This document shows, piece after piece, positions 11,560 through 20,679 of a DNA stretch of 48,458 nt (positions are counted from its first letter, which is position 1; the number at the start of each line of letters is the position of its first letter). The translations under genes and the position numbers were made by a program. This DNA is from Corynebacterium minutissimum (GTDB lineage Bacteria > Actinomycetota > Actinomycetes > Mycobacteriales > Mycobacteriaceae): contig NZ_JSEF01000019.1 in the NCBI RefSeq assembly GCF_000805675.1, positions 1 through 48,458 of the forward strand, in the 5' to 3' direction. The notes below the pieces were generated by a model, which worked only from the letters and a program-made list of their open reading frames with translations, was not told where the DNA came from and searched no databases.

Positions 11560-12983
11560 TAGAGGTACTCCTGCAGACGTGGACGAATGCCCAGCCACAC
11601 CGCGATGATGGCGCCGAACGTGGCCAGTGAGACACCGGTGGACACCAAGGTCATGGCGTTGAGGCCCTGCATGAGGTACTCGCGCATGGATTCGCGGGCT
11701 TCGTCGATAAGGAGCGCCAGCGAATTGTCCACGGCGTTGAAGGCACTCGCGGCGGTCGGTTCCCCATCCGGGTCGATGGCTGTGGCTTGATACACAGCGG
11801 TGTCGTAGTTACCCGTGGAGAGGCTGTCCATGAAGGCCTCGTGGGTGACGGCCCAGTCTTCCACTGCTCGCTGCGCTTGGGGGATAAGAGCGGGGTTCGA
11901 GTCCTCGCCCAGCGCTTGCTCATAATCTCGCAGCGCATGGTTGACGGAATAGACCGTGGAATTGAAGTGCACGGACATATCTTCCTGGGAGGAACGCAGG
12001 ACCAGCGCGAGAGTCTCAGAGGTGCGCATCTGCTGGGCTTCGATCCGGGAGGCGGTGAGGGAATCCCAGGGGCGCGAGACTGTCTCGAATCCCTGGTGGC
12101 CCGAGGCCCACGTGGCAAAGTTCGCAGCGGAAGCCCACACGAGGGCGATGAAGAGCAGGCTCGTGGCCAGCACGAACCCGCGGTTTAGGCGGCGACGGGT
12201 GAGGCGCCACAGCCACCACTGCGCCAAGCCCAAGAAGATGAGCGCGGCCACAAGGCCGGAGAGCGGTACCCACTGCGGGCGGGTGAGGCGCTGCTGCTGA
12301 TGGGTGACCTTTTCCGAGGTTAGGGTGAAGAGCTCCGCGGCGGCAGGCAGAATGCGCGTACGCATGAGTGCTGAGGCATTCGACATGTACGAGTTCGCCA
12401 CGGCGTTGCCCGCGCGGTGGTTGACACGAGCTTTCTCCACGAGGGCGGTGTAGACGGGCAGCTCACGCTGGATGAAGGTGACGAGCTCGCGCACGCGTTC
12501 ATCATCGGCCGAGGAGCCCACGACGGATTGGGTTGCGGCTACCGCGGCGGCGTCGATGGCCTCGTTGTAGCGCTCGCGGTTGCCTACCGGCTCCACGCCG
12601 GCTTGGACGAAGCCGGTGGTGGCCACCGTATCCGCTAGGGAAAGGTTGGTGTAGAGGTGGTGGGCCGCATTCGACATGGGCTCCGTGGAGGTCAGCAGGG
12701 CATCGAGATCATCGTGGCGCGCAGCCGACGAGGAGGACATGGAAAACCCTGCTGCGGCTAGGGCCACAGTGAGGATGAGCGTGAGGGTGAATAGTTTGCC
12801 CGGGGTCGTGGCGGCGAAGCTGTAGAGGCGCCGGACCAGGCGCGCCGGGCCGGCGAAGGAGCTCATGGCCAGCTGTGTGGGGCGGCTAAACGCGGGCGCG
12901 GCAGGTTCAGTGACATCATCGAGCCAATGATCGCCCCACGATTCGGGGGAGTGCTCGCGCAGTTCGGTGGCCGGGCCGGTCAT
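11559..12983 (-). CDS. glnX: GlnX, membrane transducer between GlnH and PknG
   Basis: A 474-residue membrane protein. An N-terminal cytoplasmic part (1-55) is followed by hydrophobic segments at about 60-82, 240-262, 268-290 and 450-470, enclosing two extracytoplasmic helical regions (about 85-235 and 295-445) that resemble chemoreceptor sensor domains. By analogy with C. glutamicum it links ligand binding by GlnH outside to the kinase PknG inside. It is first in the glnX-glnH-pknG operon, and the three genes overlap by 1 and 4 nt. No ribosome site precedes ATG 12983; the hexamer TATCCT lies 6 nt upstream on the same strand, suggesting a leaderless message. Confidence 0.9.
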
Positions 12984-13031
12984 TCCCTTAGGATAGCGCC
13001 CTTGACCTCAAAGTGGGTATAGATTGGAGGC
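12984..13031. promoter_or_regulatory. divergent leaderless promoters for glnX and mutT3
   Basis: Only 48 bp separate the two start codons. Minus strand: TATCCT (12995-12990) lies 6 nt before the glnX ATG. Plus strand: TAGATT (13020-13025) lies 6 nt before the mutT3 ATG. The GGAGG at 13026-13030 is too close to the ATG to act as a normal ribosome site. Confidence 0.5.
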
Positions 13032-13520
13032 ATGTGTGCACACGTAAACCCAGAAATTTCCGGCGACGGATGGGCCGAAGGTCCGGGCGGGGTTCCCGTG
13101 TGGGGCAAATTCGGGGCAGCGGGACTTTTCCTCGTAGCGGGCAACGAGGTGCTGCTGCAGCATCGCGCCACGTGGACCAACAACGGTGGGACGTGGGGAA
13201 TCCCGGGCGGAGCGCGCGATAAGCCGGAAACTGCCGAACAGGCTGCGCTGCGTGAGACCGAGGAGGAAACGGGCGTGGCTGCGGCGGACGTGGAGGTCCT
13301 CGAATCCATCGTCACCGCGGGACCCTTCGCTGGTGGGTGGACCTACACCACGGTGTTGGCGCGTACGGTGACAGGCCAGCGCTTGCACACTATTCCCAAT
13401 GAAGAATCCGCCGAGCTGCGGTGGGTACCGTTCGACCAGGTAGAAGCGTTGGAGCTGATTCCGCCTTTCCGGGAGGCGCTACCACAGCTGGTGGCACGCT
13501 ATGGCGAATTGAGCAGCTAA
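13032..13520 (+). CDS. mutT3: NUDIX hydrolase, MutT3-like
   Basis: A 162-residue NUDIX pyrophosphatase. The Nudix box is complete at Gly60-Val82 (G-x5-E-x7-REUxEExGU), with GGARDKPE and RETEEETGV. Family members hydrolyse nucleoside diphosphates linked to another moiety, often oxidised nucleotides. The gene is divergent from glnX, as mutT3 is next to the glnX-glnH-pknG homologues in M. tuberculosis; that synteny, not the sequence, supports the symbol. The substrate is not established here. Confidence 0.85.
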   Translation: MCAHVNPEISGDGWAEGPGGVPVWGKFGAAGLFLVAGNEVLLQHRATWTNNGGTWGIPGGARDKPETAEQAALRETEEETGVAAADVEVLESIVTAGPFAGGWTYTTVLARTVTGQRLHTIPNEESAELRWVPFDQVEALELIPPFREALPQLVARYGELSS

Positions 13521-13559
13521 AACAGGCATGTGGCAGGAAGCTGTGGCACGCTGTAGGTC

Positions 13560-14498
13560 ATGATTGAAGTAGCCGGACTGACAAAACAGTATAAGTCTGT
13601 TCGCGCCGTGGATGACCTCACCTTTCAAGTAGAGCCGGGCCAGGTAACCGGCTTCTTGGGGCCAAACGGTGCCGGAAAGTCAACGACCATGCGGATGATC
13701 CTGGGCCTTGACCGCCCCACAGCGGGTACGGCCTTGGTGCATGGCAAGCACTATCGTGAGCTCAAGCACCCGTTGCGGGAGGTGGGCGCGCTTCTCGACG
13801 CTAAAGCGGTCCACGCCAACCGCTCCGCCGCTAACCACTTGAAGTGGATGGCACAGTCCAACGGTATCCCGACCTCCCGCGTGGATGAGGTGCTGGGGCT
13901 CGTGGGGCTTTCCAATGTCGCCGGTAAGAAAGCCGGCGGCTTCTCCCTAGGTATGGGCCAGCGCCTTGGCTTGGCCGCGGCATTGTTGGGCGACCCAGGT
14001 GTGTTGATCCTGGATGAGCCGGTTAACGGCTTGGACCCGGAAGGTATACGCTGGGTGCGCTCCCTCGTCCGCGCGCTTGCTGCGGAAGGCCGCACGGTGC
14101 TTATTTCTTCTCACCTCCTGTCGGAGATGGCGCAAACTGCGGATCACCTTGTGGTCATTGGGCGTGGGCGGTTGATGGCGAACCAGCGCACCTATGACTT
14201 TGTCAAGGACAACTCTTCCGCCTCAGTTATTGTGCGATCGGAACACCTGCGTGAATTCGGCTTTGCGCTGAAAGAGGCCGGGGTGGCGTTCTCTACGTCT
14301 ACTGATGAGGAGCAGCGCCCAACTCTGGTTATCCCGAATCAGACCACTGACTTCGTGGGCCAGCTGGCCTACTCCACTGGAGTGCCGCTGACCGAGCTCA
14401 CGTTGCACCGCGCCTCCCTTGAGGAGGCCTTTATGAAGATGACCACGGATGCGGTGCAGTATCAGGCCCAGAAGGAGGTCACCACCAATGTTTCTTAA
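13560..14498 (+). CDS. ABC transporter ATP-binding protein (exporter type)
   Basis: A 312-residue ATPase that should power the membrane protein encoded next. Walker A GPNGAGKST (about 36-44), signature FSLGMGQR, Walker B VLILDEP with NGLDP, and a switch His in ISSHLLSE. The C-terminal 90 residues are the extension seen in DrrA/BcrA-type drug and antibiotic exporters. The start at ATG 13560 fits the family (MIEVAGLTKQYK) but has no close ribosome site; the nearest AGGAAG is about 19 nt upstream. Its end overlaps the permease gene by 11 nt. The substrate is unknown; lantibiotic or drug export is typical for the family. Confidence 0.88.
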   Translation: MIEVAGLTKQYKSVRAVDDLTFQVEPGQVTGFLGPNGAGKSTTMRMILGLDRPTAGTALVHGKHYRELKHPLREVGALLDAKAVHANRSAANHLKWMAQSNGIPTSRVDEVLGLVGLSNVAGKKAGGFSLGMGQRLGLAAALLGDPGVLILDEPVNGLDPEGIRWVRSLVRALAAEGRTVLISSHLLSEMAQTADHLVVIGRGRLMANQRTYDFVKDNSSASVIVRSEHLREFGFALKEAGVAFSTSTDEEQRPTLVIPNQTTDFVGQLAYSTGVPLTELTLHRASLEEAFMKMTTDAVQYQAQKEVTTNVS

Positions 14499-15252
14499 TA
14501 CGCTGCATGCTGAGTGGACCAAGCTGCGCACAACGAAGTCCTTCTGGTGGACCACTGGTCTGATTTTCGTCATCATCACGGGCTGGACCTTGCTCAACTC
14601 GCTTAATGCGGGTGTGGCTGTACTGGGCATTAGCCCGCTGCAGCCGAATGCGCTGGCGGCGATTCTCCTGGTGCTGATCGTGCCGATTCTCATGATTCAG
14701 GGCGCGATGGTGATTACCACTGAGTACCGTCACAAGACCCAAACCGTGACGTTCATGGCCAATCCCAACCGCTGGACGGTGGCTCTGGCCAAGCTGCTTC
14801 TGTATGGAGCTATCGCAGCGCTCATCTTGTTTTTCGGTGCGGTCTACATCTTTGTCTTGGCTGATATGACCACCAACGAATCCGCTGCAGAGGCTTTCCA
14901 GCCTTTCTCGGATGAACGCGCTCAGCGCCTGCTGTGGGCCTTGCCCGTCGCTGGCTTCGGCGCGGTCATGTTTGTCCAGGGCTTGGGATGGTTGCTACGC
15001 CATACCGCGGGTACCGTCGCGATTTCGCTCATCCTCTACATGGGCATTGAGAACACCGTGCGCTTCCTGCCGGTAGTCGGTGACAAGATGATTCACTTCA
15101 TGCCTTTTACTGCCTTTACCAACTGGACCATGGACGTGGTGGAGGACTCCGCGCCCTGGGATAGCGTCGGCATGAATGCGGTCGTCTTCTTCGGCTGGGC
15201 TTTGCTCCTGTGGATCCTCGGCATTGTGGCTGTGGAGCGCCGCGACGCGTGA
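14488..15252 (+). CDS. ABC transporter permease (exporter type)
   Basis: A 254-residue integral membrane protein with about six hydrophobic segments (near 20-42, 60-85, 105-130, 150-172, 180-198, 225-245), partner of the preceding ATPase. I chose ATG 14488 because GAAGGAGG lies 10-17 nt upstream inside the ATPase gene and the product then begins MFLNTLHAEWTKLRTTKSF, as usual for ABC-2 permeases. The frame from 14449 adds only an Arg-rich tail. The stop TGA overlaps the GTG start of the MFS gene, so the three genes are coupled. Confidence 0.85.
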   Translation: MFLNTLHAEWTKLRTTKSFWWTTGLIFVIITGWTLLNSLNAGVAVLGISPLQPNALAAILLVLIVPILMIQGAMVITTEYRHKTQTVTFMANPNRWTVALAKLLLYGAIAALILFFGAVYIFVLADMTTNESAAEAFQPFSDERAQRLLWALPVAGFGAVMFVQGLGWLLRHTAGTVAISLILYMGIENTVRFLPVVGDKMIHFMPFTAFTNWTMDVVEDSAPWDSVGMNAVVFFGWALLLWILGIVAVERRDA

Positions 15253-16430
15253 TCCCCTTTTCCCTCCTTGCAACCTTGGCGCTGTTGTCCGCAACAGCGC
15301 CTTTTGCGACGGACATGTACCTGCCGGTCATGCCGGCGATTGTGGCTGACCTCGGCACGACCCGTTCCATGGTGCAGCTGACCATCTCAGGTTTCTTCAT
15401 CGGAATGGGAGTGGGCCAGCTGCTTATGGGGCCGCTGTCTGATGCCATCGGGCGCAAACCACTGTTGTTGAGTGGTGCAGCGTTAGCCCTAGCTGCCTCG
15501 GTGCTGGCAGCCCTTGCTCCCAGCGCCATCATCCTTGTGATCGCTCGCGTGCTCCAGGGCCTCGGCGGCGGTGCCTGCGTGGTGCTCGCGCGTGCTATTG
15601 TGCCCGACCTCGTCCACGGTGCCGCCGCGGCGAAAGCCTATTCGTTGCTCATGGCTCTGCAAGGAATTGCCCCGGCGGTGGCCCCGGTCTTGGGCGGTAT
15701 GCTGGCGGAGCCGCTGGGCTGGCGCGGCATCTTCTGGGTTCTTGCCGGCCTTCATGCGCTGCAGCTGATTCTGGCTTGGGCCATTGTTCCCGAGACCGTG
15801 ACGGCCCGTCCGCGTTCCGGTGCTGCGCGGTCAAGCTTGGCGCGCACGGTTGCAGGCAACTACTGGGCAGTGATCACCAACGTCCGGATTTGGGCCTACC
15901 TTGTCACCATGGCCTTCGGCTTCTGCTCGATGTTCTGCTACATCTCCGCCTCGGCCTTTGTCCTCCAGGACCAGTGGGGCTTTACGCCCCTGACGTATTC
16001 GCTGATTTTCGGTGTGAATGCCGTGGGGCTCTTTGTTGCCACGCTGGTGAACTCGCGCGCAATGGATTCCGTCTCCCCGGCCTTCATGCTGCGCATTGGT
16101 GTCGGCGGCATCGTGGTGTGCGCGTTGCTGTTGCTGCTCACAGTAATGGTGGGCGCGCCGGTGTGGCTATCCCTCATCGTGCTCTTCGCCTGCATCGCGC
16201 CGACGGGTTTCATCATGGGCAACGCCACCGCCTTGGCTACCGGGCTGATGCGCTCCCGCGCCGGCAGCGTGTCCGCCATTATGGGCTTTGGCCAATCCCT
16301 GCTGGCCAGCGTGGTCAGCCCCCTTATGGGTTTGGGATCTAATCCGGCGCAGACCATGGCGCTTGGCATGGTAGCTTGCGGATTTGTGTCTCTGTTTGGG
16401 CTTTGTACTTCCTCTCGTCTAGCTGGTTGA
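15249..16430 (+). CDS. MFS drug exporter, Bcr/CflA family
   Basis: A 393-residue proton-coupled exporter with twelve predicted membrane segments. Helix 1 carries ATAPFATDMYLPVMP, typical of the Bcr/CflA family (Asp in helix 1), the helix 2-3 loop has motif A (GPLSDAIGRKPLL), and helix 5 has motif C-like GIAPAVAPVLGG. I use GTG 15249, whose GTGA overlaps the permease stop. The frame continues upstream to 15210 but has no better start. Coupling to the ABC exporter suggests shared regulation, perhaps against the same toxic compounds. Substrate unknown. Confidence 0.85.
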   Translation: MIPFSLLATLALLSATAPFATDMYLPVMPAIVADLGTTRSMVQLTISGFFIGMGVGQLLMGPLSDAIGRKPLLLSGAALALAASVLAALAPSAIILVIARVLQGLGGGACVVLARAIVPDLVHGAAAAKAYSLLMALQGIAPAVAPVLGGMLAEPLGWRGIFWVLAGLHALQLILAWAIVPETVTARPRSGAARSSLARTVAGNYWAVITNVRIWAYLVTMAFGFCSMFCYISASAFVLQDQWGFTPLTYSLIFGVNAVGLFVATLVNSRAMDSVSPAFMLRIGVGGIVVCALLLLLTVMVGAPVWLSLIVLFACIAPTGFIMGNATALATGLMRSRAGSVSAIMGFGQSLLASVVSPLMGLGSNPAQTMALGMVACGFVSLFGLCTSSRLAG

Positions 16431-16526
16431 CTTCTGGCGTGGCGAGACTGATTTTGGTGGCGGAAAGTGTCCGCGCTCCGCATTACGAGAGTCACCTTGA
16501 GGACCATGATTGCCAGCGCAAATGTG

Positions 16527-16532
16527 TATCAT
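16527..16532 (+). promoter_or_regulatory. -10-like hexamer before the AAA-PIN cassette
   Basis: TATCAT ends 7 nt before ATG 16540, and no ribosome site is visible, so transcription probably starts at or next to the start codon. No convincing -35 is seen 16-18 nt upstream. Confidence 0.4.
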
Positions 16533-16539
16533 GAGCGGC

Positions 16540-17889
16540 ATGTCCACTCCCCGCCTTGCCGAGCTGCGACTGCGCAGGTTTAAATCGTTTCACGATGCCG
16601 TACTCACACTACATCCGGTGACTTTTCTTACAGGTCTAAACAGCTCCGGCAAGTCGAACGCCTTAGATGGGCTTGAGGTTTTGTCGCGGTTATCGTCGGG
16701 CTCGGAGCTCGGCGATGCTCTTGATGGACGTATGACGCACGCAGGACCAATCAGAGGAGGCTCCCGTGGCTGTGCACCACACGGCGAAGATAGTTTTGAA
16801 CTGGGCTGCACTGTCGAAGCTGGAAAAGATATCTTTCGCTATGACGTAGAAATACAGGTGCTTCCGGAACTGCGAGTGCTTAAGGAAAGCCTGGTGGGGC
16901 CAGGGTACTCCGTAAAAAATGGGGTCAGAACTGAAGAAGCAGAACTTTTTAAGACCCAACCTGCGGAAGATAAGCTCGCTGGGATTTATACGGAGATTTT
17001 CAATGGAAAGCGTGGCGCAAATCCAGCAACACTTATGCGGGACTCCCGTCTAATTCTTGGGCAGGTAAAGGCAGTTCTTGCAGGGAAAAACCGTGCGGAG
17101 AATTCGGTGCTGAAGGGCGCATCGATTGTGAGTACTGCACTTCGATCTGTGTTTCACCTCGACCCGGTGCCAAGTCTTATGCGCAACTACGTTGCGAAGA
17201 AAAACGCTCAGCTCAAACGCAGCGGCGAAAACCTGTCGGCGGTACTTTGGCAATTACGAAAGGATTCGCCTGAAACCTTCCGCGATTTAGGGCAGTTGGC
17301 TGCACACGTTACCGGAGTGGACTCTACTTTGGATTTTATTGACACTCAGCTGGACGAAGTGATGCTTACTCTTGTCGAGCACTTTGCGGATGGAAGGCAT
17401 GAAAGCACACCCGCACGTGAAATGAGCGATGGGCTTCTTCGTTTCCTGGCGATCGCGACAGCTTTAAAAACAGCTCCCAGGGATTTGGATATCGAGCAGC
17501 CTCTTTCGCGCGGGGATGATGTGGAAAGCGCCGTAGCGCAAATCGTCGTCGAGGAAATGGAGAACGGTCTCCACCCGTCACAGGCGCAAAGAGTTATGCA
17601 CATGCTTAACGAATCAGCACACAAGCATGACTCTCAAGTTCTTGTAACAACTCATAGCCCCGCGATTTTGGATCAGATTTCTGGTGAAACTAACGGTCAG
17701 GTTGCGGTGTGTTATCGAGATGAGCAAACCGGGAATAGTGAACTTTCACCATTGGTGGAACTACCGGATTTCGTGGACTCTATTTCGAAACACAGTCTGG
17801 GAGCTGCTGTAACTGCCGGCGAATTGGTCGATGACACCGATACGAAGGCTAGCTTTGACAACCTGAATAAGCTTTTTGGGATTGGCTGA
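16540..17889 (+). CDS. ABC-type AAA ATPase (AAA15/AAA21, RecF/OLD-like) of a two-gene cassette
   Basis: A 449-residue SMC/RecF-like ATPase. Residues 1-30 read LRRFKSFHDAVLTL, the usual first strands; Walker A is GLNSSGKS (32-39). A long, variable, mostly helical insert follows. The ABC signature is the EMSDGLLRF stretch, Walker B is IVVEEMENGLHP (a Glu stands where Asp is usual), and the H-loop is VTTHSPAIL. There is no TOPRIM nuclease domain as in OLD proteins. Such ATPases act as sensors that release or activate a partner toxin or nuclease in anti-phage systems. The partner here is the PIN gene, overlapping by 1 nt (TGATG). G+C is clearly lower than in neighbouring genes. I prefer ATG 16540 from the -10 spacing; ATG 16522 or 16531 are alternatives. 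Defence is inferred, not shown. Confidence 0.8.
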   Translation: MSTPRLAELRLRRFKSFHDAVLTLHPVTFLTGLNSSGKSNALDGLEVLSRLSSGSELGDALDGRMTHAGPIRGGSRGCAPHGEDSFELGCTVEAGKDIFRYDVEIQVLPELRVLKESLVGPGYSVKNGVRTEEAELFKTQPAEDKLAGIYTEIFNGKRGANPATLMRDSRLILGQVKAVLAGKNRAENSVLKGASIVSTALRSVFHLDPVPSLMRNYVAKKNAQLKRSGENLSAVLWQLRKDSPETFRDLGQLAAHVTGVDSTLDFIDTQLDEVMLTLVEHFADGRHESTPAREMSDGLLRFLAIATALKTAPRDLDIEQPLSRGDDVESAVAQIVVEEMENGLHPSQAQRVMHMLNESAHKHDSQVLVTTHSPAILDQISGETNGQVAVCYRDEQTGNSELSPLVELPDFVDSISKHSLGAAVTAGELVDDTDTKASFDNLNKLFGIG

Positions 17890-18350
17890 TGCGCGTTTAC
17901 TTCATTGACACTTCGGTTCTGGATAATCTGCTTGAGATTCCGAAAAAGAGCCAGGATCGAGAACAAGTGAAAAACGACTTTTCGAAGCGTCAGTCCGAAA
18001 ACTCTAGGTTTATCTTGCCTATCACTGCTGTCATCGAAACTGGAAATCATATTGCGCAGCTTTCGGATGGTCAGGTAAGGCGCGCTATTGCGGAAAAGTT
18101 TTCGCAGATGCTCGAGTTGACCGCGCAACGGCAAGCCCCGTGGATACTGCATGACTTTCAGTGGAACAAGGAATTTATAACTGAGTTAATTTCACAACAT
18201 CGAGCTGGCCAAACGATGGTGGAATTGATGATGCAGCAGGTCGGTGGTGGGGACCTTTGCATTTTGACAGAAAGGGAGCTGTACAGGCGCGCTACCGGAA
18301 TAACCGCAGAAGTGTGGACGTATGACACCATGCTCGCCAGTAGTACCTAA
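17889..18350 (+). CDS. PIN-domain ribonuclease-like protein, partner of the AAA ATPase
   Basis: A 153-residue protein starting MRVYFIDTSVLDNLL, the first strand of a PIN fold with acidic Asp7. The other metal-binding acids expected of the family are present: Glu50 in AVIETGNH, Asp122 in GGGDLCIL and Asp146 in TYDTML, giving the D-E-D-D set of active PIN nucleases. PIN domains cut RNA, commonly tRNA, rRNA or mRNA, in VapC toxins and related effectors. There is no small VapB-like antitoxin gene; instead the start codon overlaps the stop of the ATPase gene, so control of activity by the ATPase is the natural inference. Low G+C like its partner. It converges on cls, with 35 bp between the stops and no clear terminator. 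Confidence 0.75.
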   Translation: MRVYFIDTSVLDNLLEIPKKSQDREQVKNDFSKRQSENSRFILPITAVIETGNHIAQLSDGQVRRAIAEKFSQMLELTAQRQAPWILHDFQWNKEFITELISQHRAGQTMVELMMQQVGGGDLCILTERELYRRATGITAEVWTYDTMLASST

Positions 18351-18385
18351 GGCGAGTGTGTGAGCACTGGGCACGTGATCGCACG

Positions 18386-19849
18386 CTATTGCAGCGCCGA
18401 GGTCAGGCGCATGACGTTGTCGACGTAGCGGCGCAGCAGCCCGCGCTTGTTCCACTCCTCGAGGGTCAGCTCGTGGCAGACCTTCTTGTAGTTGGTGGCC
18501 AACTGGGTGAAGTCATCGATGAGATCGCCCTTGGCCACGAGCATGGTGGATTCATAGTTCAGGCCGAAGGAGCGCATGTCCATGTTGGAGGAGCCGAACA
18601 TACACAGTGGATCGCGCCCTGGGAGGTTGGGGTCCGCCAGGATGAACTTGGAGTGCAGCACGAAAGGTTCAGGGAACTGGAAAATCCGCACGCCTGCCTC
18701 CAACAGGGCCTGGTAGTAGGAGGATTGTGCGTGGTTGACCATGAACTGGTCGGCCTTCGCTGAGACGAGGAGCTCGACCTCCACATCGCGGTAGCAGGCG
18801 GTGGTCACGGCTTCGAGGAGGGATTCATCCGGGATGAAATACGGCGAGCACAAAATCAGCTTGTCCTTGGCGTGGTGCACCACGGAGTTGAACATGCGCA
18901 GGTTGGGTTCCGTCGTGTAGCCAGGGCCCGAGGGAACAAGCTGGAGGTGGTTGGAGTCATCCGTCATGGCGTCGTCATAAGGCTGCATGTCGAGGGAGAG
19001 CTGTTCCTCAGACTCCAGATACCAGTCCACCGCAAACACTGCGGCCAGCGAGGTCACGACCGGCCCGGTGAGCTCCACCATGTAGTCGATCCATGCGCGG
19101 TTCTTGGTTTTGTACTGGCGCTTAATGATGTTCATCGAGCCCAAGAAGCCCGTGTGGCCATCGATGACCACGATCTTGCGGTGATTGCGCAGATCGGGGC
19201 GGCGGAAGCGGCCCTTGTGGAGCTGTAGCGGAAGCATGAGGCGCCAATCCACGTCAATGGCGGTGAGGCGTTTGCCCAGCGTGCGGTAGCCCTTGTACTT
19301 GTAGCTGCCAATTTGGTCCAGCAGCAGCTTGACCTCTACGCCGCGCTCGCGGGCACGTTTCAGCGACTGGAAGAAGACGTCGGTGACCTCATCCCAGGAT
19401 TGGATATAAATCTCAATGAGCACGTATTTTTCCGCACGGTCGATGGCCCGGGCCATGGCCATGATGGCCTCGTCATAAGAGGCATGGAGCCCCTTATTGT
19501 GGCCGATGAGTGCCGGGTGGCCGGTGAGGTTGCGGTTGAGCTGAATGAGCGATTCGATTTCGGGGGAAAGCCTGCCCTCCGGGTGATTGGGGGTGGAGGC
19601 GGTGACGTCACTGATGAGCTCGTTAGCCTCTTGCTGGATGCGGTGGCGCCGCCGGTTGATGTACGGCGAGCCCATGAGCAAGAAGAGTGGCAGGCCTACG
19701 AGGGGCAGCACGAGAATAGCCAGCAGCCAGGCAGTGGAGCTCGATGGGCGGCGCCCTTCCGGCACGACACCGATGGCTATGATCTTGATGCCGTAGTCAA
19801 GGATCAGCAGCGCCAGTTGCCAGGCGGAGAGATCGATATTGAGGCTCAT
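18386..19849 (-). CDS. cls: cardiolipin synthase (phospholipase D type)
   Basis: A 487-residue membrane enzyme that condenses phosphatidyl groups to make cardiolipin. Two N-terminal membrane helices (about 11-29 and 40-60), then two PLD domains with HKD motifs: His223-Lys225-Asp230 in NHRKIVVIDG and His399-Lys401-Asp406 in LHSKFILAD. The length matches bacterial PLD-type Cls (about 480). It lies 15 nt downstream of xthA on the same strand and probably shares its transcript. The ribosome site is weak (AGGCGCT), so other nearby starts are possible, but the MSLNI start gives the standard N-terminus. Confidence 0.92.
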   Translation of the reverse strand: MSLNIDLSAWQLALLILDYGIKIIAIGVVPEGRRPSSSTAWLLAILVLPLVGLPLFLLMGSPYINRRRHRIQQEANELISDVTASTPNHPEGRLSPEIESLIQLNRNLTGHPALIGHNKGLHASYDEAIMAMARAIDRAEKYVLIEIYIQSWDEVTDVFFQSLKRARERGVEVKLLLDQIGSYKYKGYRTLGKRLTAIDVDWRLMLPLQLHKGRFRRPDLRNHRKIVVIDGHTGFLGSMNIIKRQYKTKNRAWIDYMVELTGPVVTSLAAVFAVDWYLESEEQLSLDMQPYDDAMTDDSNHLQLVPSGPGYTTEPNLRMFNSVVHHAKDKLILCSPYFIPDESLLEAVTTACYRDVEVELLVSAKADQFMVNHAQSSYYQALLEAGVRIFQFPEPFVLHSKFILADPNLPGRDPLCMFGSSNMDMRSFGLNYESTMLVAKGDLIDDFTQLATNYKKVCHELTLEEWNKRGLLRRYVDNVMRLTSALQ

Positions 19850-19864
19850 GAGTGTTGAGAGCGC

Positions 19865-20674
19865 CTAGCGCACTGAAGCGAAATCGGGGACGTCGAAGTC
19901 TGCGATGAGCGGCACGTGGTCTGAGGTCTTATCGCCAGCGCGCTCTACTAGGTCCACCTGGGCGCCCTGTATGAGGCGAGCGAGTGGTTCGCTGGCTAGC
20001 TGGAAGTCGATGCGCATACCTTCGTTCTTTTGGAAACGCAGTGACTTGTAATCGAAGTATGTCCAGCGCTCCTTCTCCGTAAAGCGGCGCGTAACCTCCT
20101 CCAGGCCAGCTTCCTCGAGCATCTGGAAAGCTGCGCGTTCCGGTTCGGTGACGTGCGTCTTGCCGCGGAAGAGGCTGATGTCCCACACGTCTTCATCGCG
20201 CGGAGCGATGTTGAAGTCACCGGTGAGAAGGAGCTTCGATTGCGCGCGGGTTTCCACGTATCGTGCCAGTGCGTAGAGGAATTGCAGCTTGTAGTCGTAG
20301 TGCGGGTCCGTAATCTCGCGCCCGTTGGGGATGTACAGCGACCAGATTTCCACCCCGCGGATGCGTGCGGACACCGCCCGAGCCTCACGTTTTTGTTCCT
20401 TTGCTGGGTCCTTGTGAAACCCTGGCTGCCCGGGGAAGAAGGTCTGGACCTCTTCCGGCTCGTCCTTAGACACAATGGCCACGCCGTTCCATTGGTTCAG
20501 TCCGTGGCACGTGACGTGATAGCCGGCTTCTTCGAAAGGTTCGCGCGGGAACTTCTCATCCGTCACCTTGGTCTCCTGCAAGCAGAGCACGTCAATGTCG
20601 TGCTTGGCCAGCAGGTCCACCGCGCGGTGCGCGCGGGTGCGGACGGAGTTGATGTTCCACGTAGCGATACGCAT
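19865..20674 (-). CDS. xthA: exodeoxyribonuclease III
   Basis: A 269-residue EEP-fold enzyme that acts at abasic sites and trims 3' ends in base excision repair. Visible active-site elements: WNINSVR with Asn7, LQETK with Glu34, the LTGDFNIAP Asp/Asn pair and the C-terminal SDHVPLIADF with the catalytic His. No ribosome site precedes ATG 20674; the hexamer TACCCT lies 7 nt upstream, inside the end of the acetyltransferase gene, so it may have its own leaderless transcript as well as read-through. The order xthA, acetyltransferase, def is the same as in mycobacteria. Confidence 0.93.
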   Translation of the reverse strand: MRIATWNINSVRTRAHRAVDLLAKHDIDVLCLQETKVTDEKFPREPFEEAGYHVTCHGLNQWNGVAIVSKDEPEEVQTFFPGQPGFHKDPAKEQKREARAVSARIRGVEIWSLYIPNGREITDPHYDYKLQFLYALARYVETRAQSKLLLTGDFNIAPRDEDVWDISLFRGKTHVTEPERAAFQMLEEAGLEEVTRRFTEKERWTYFDYKSLRFQKNEGMRIDFQLASEPLARLIQGAQVDLVERAGDKTSDHVPLIADFDVPDFASVR

Positions 20675-20679
20675 GTGAT

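Noticed and set aside
16431..16526. Terminator between the MFS gene and the AAA-PIN cassette
   Set aside because: The only hairpin (GCGGA/TCCGC at 16460-16474) is short and lacks a T-run.
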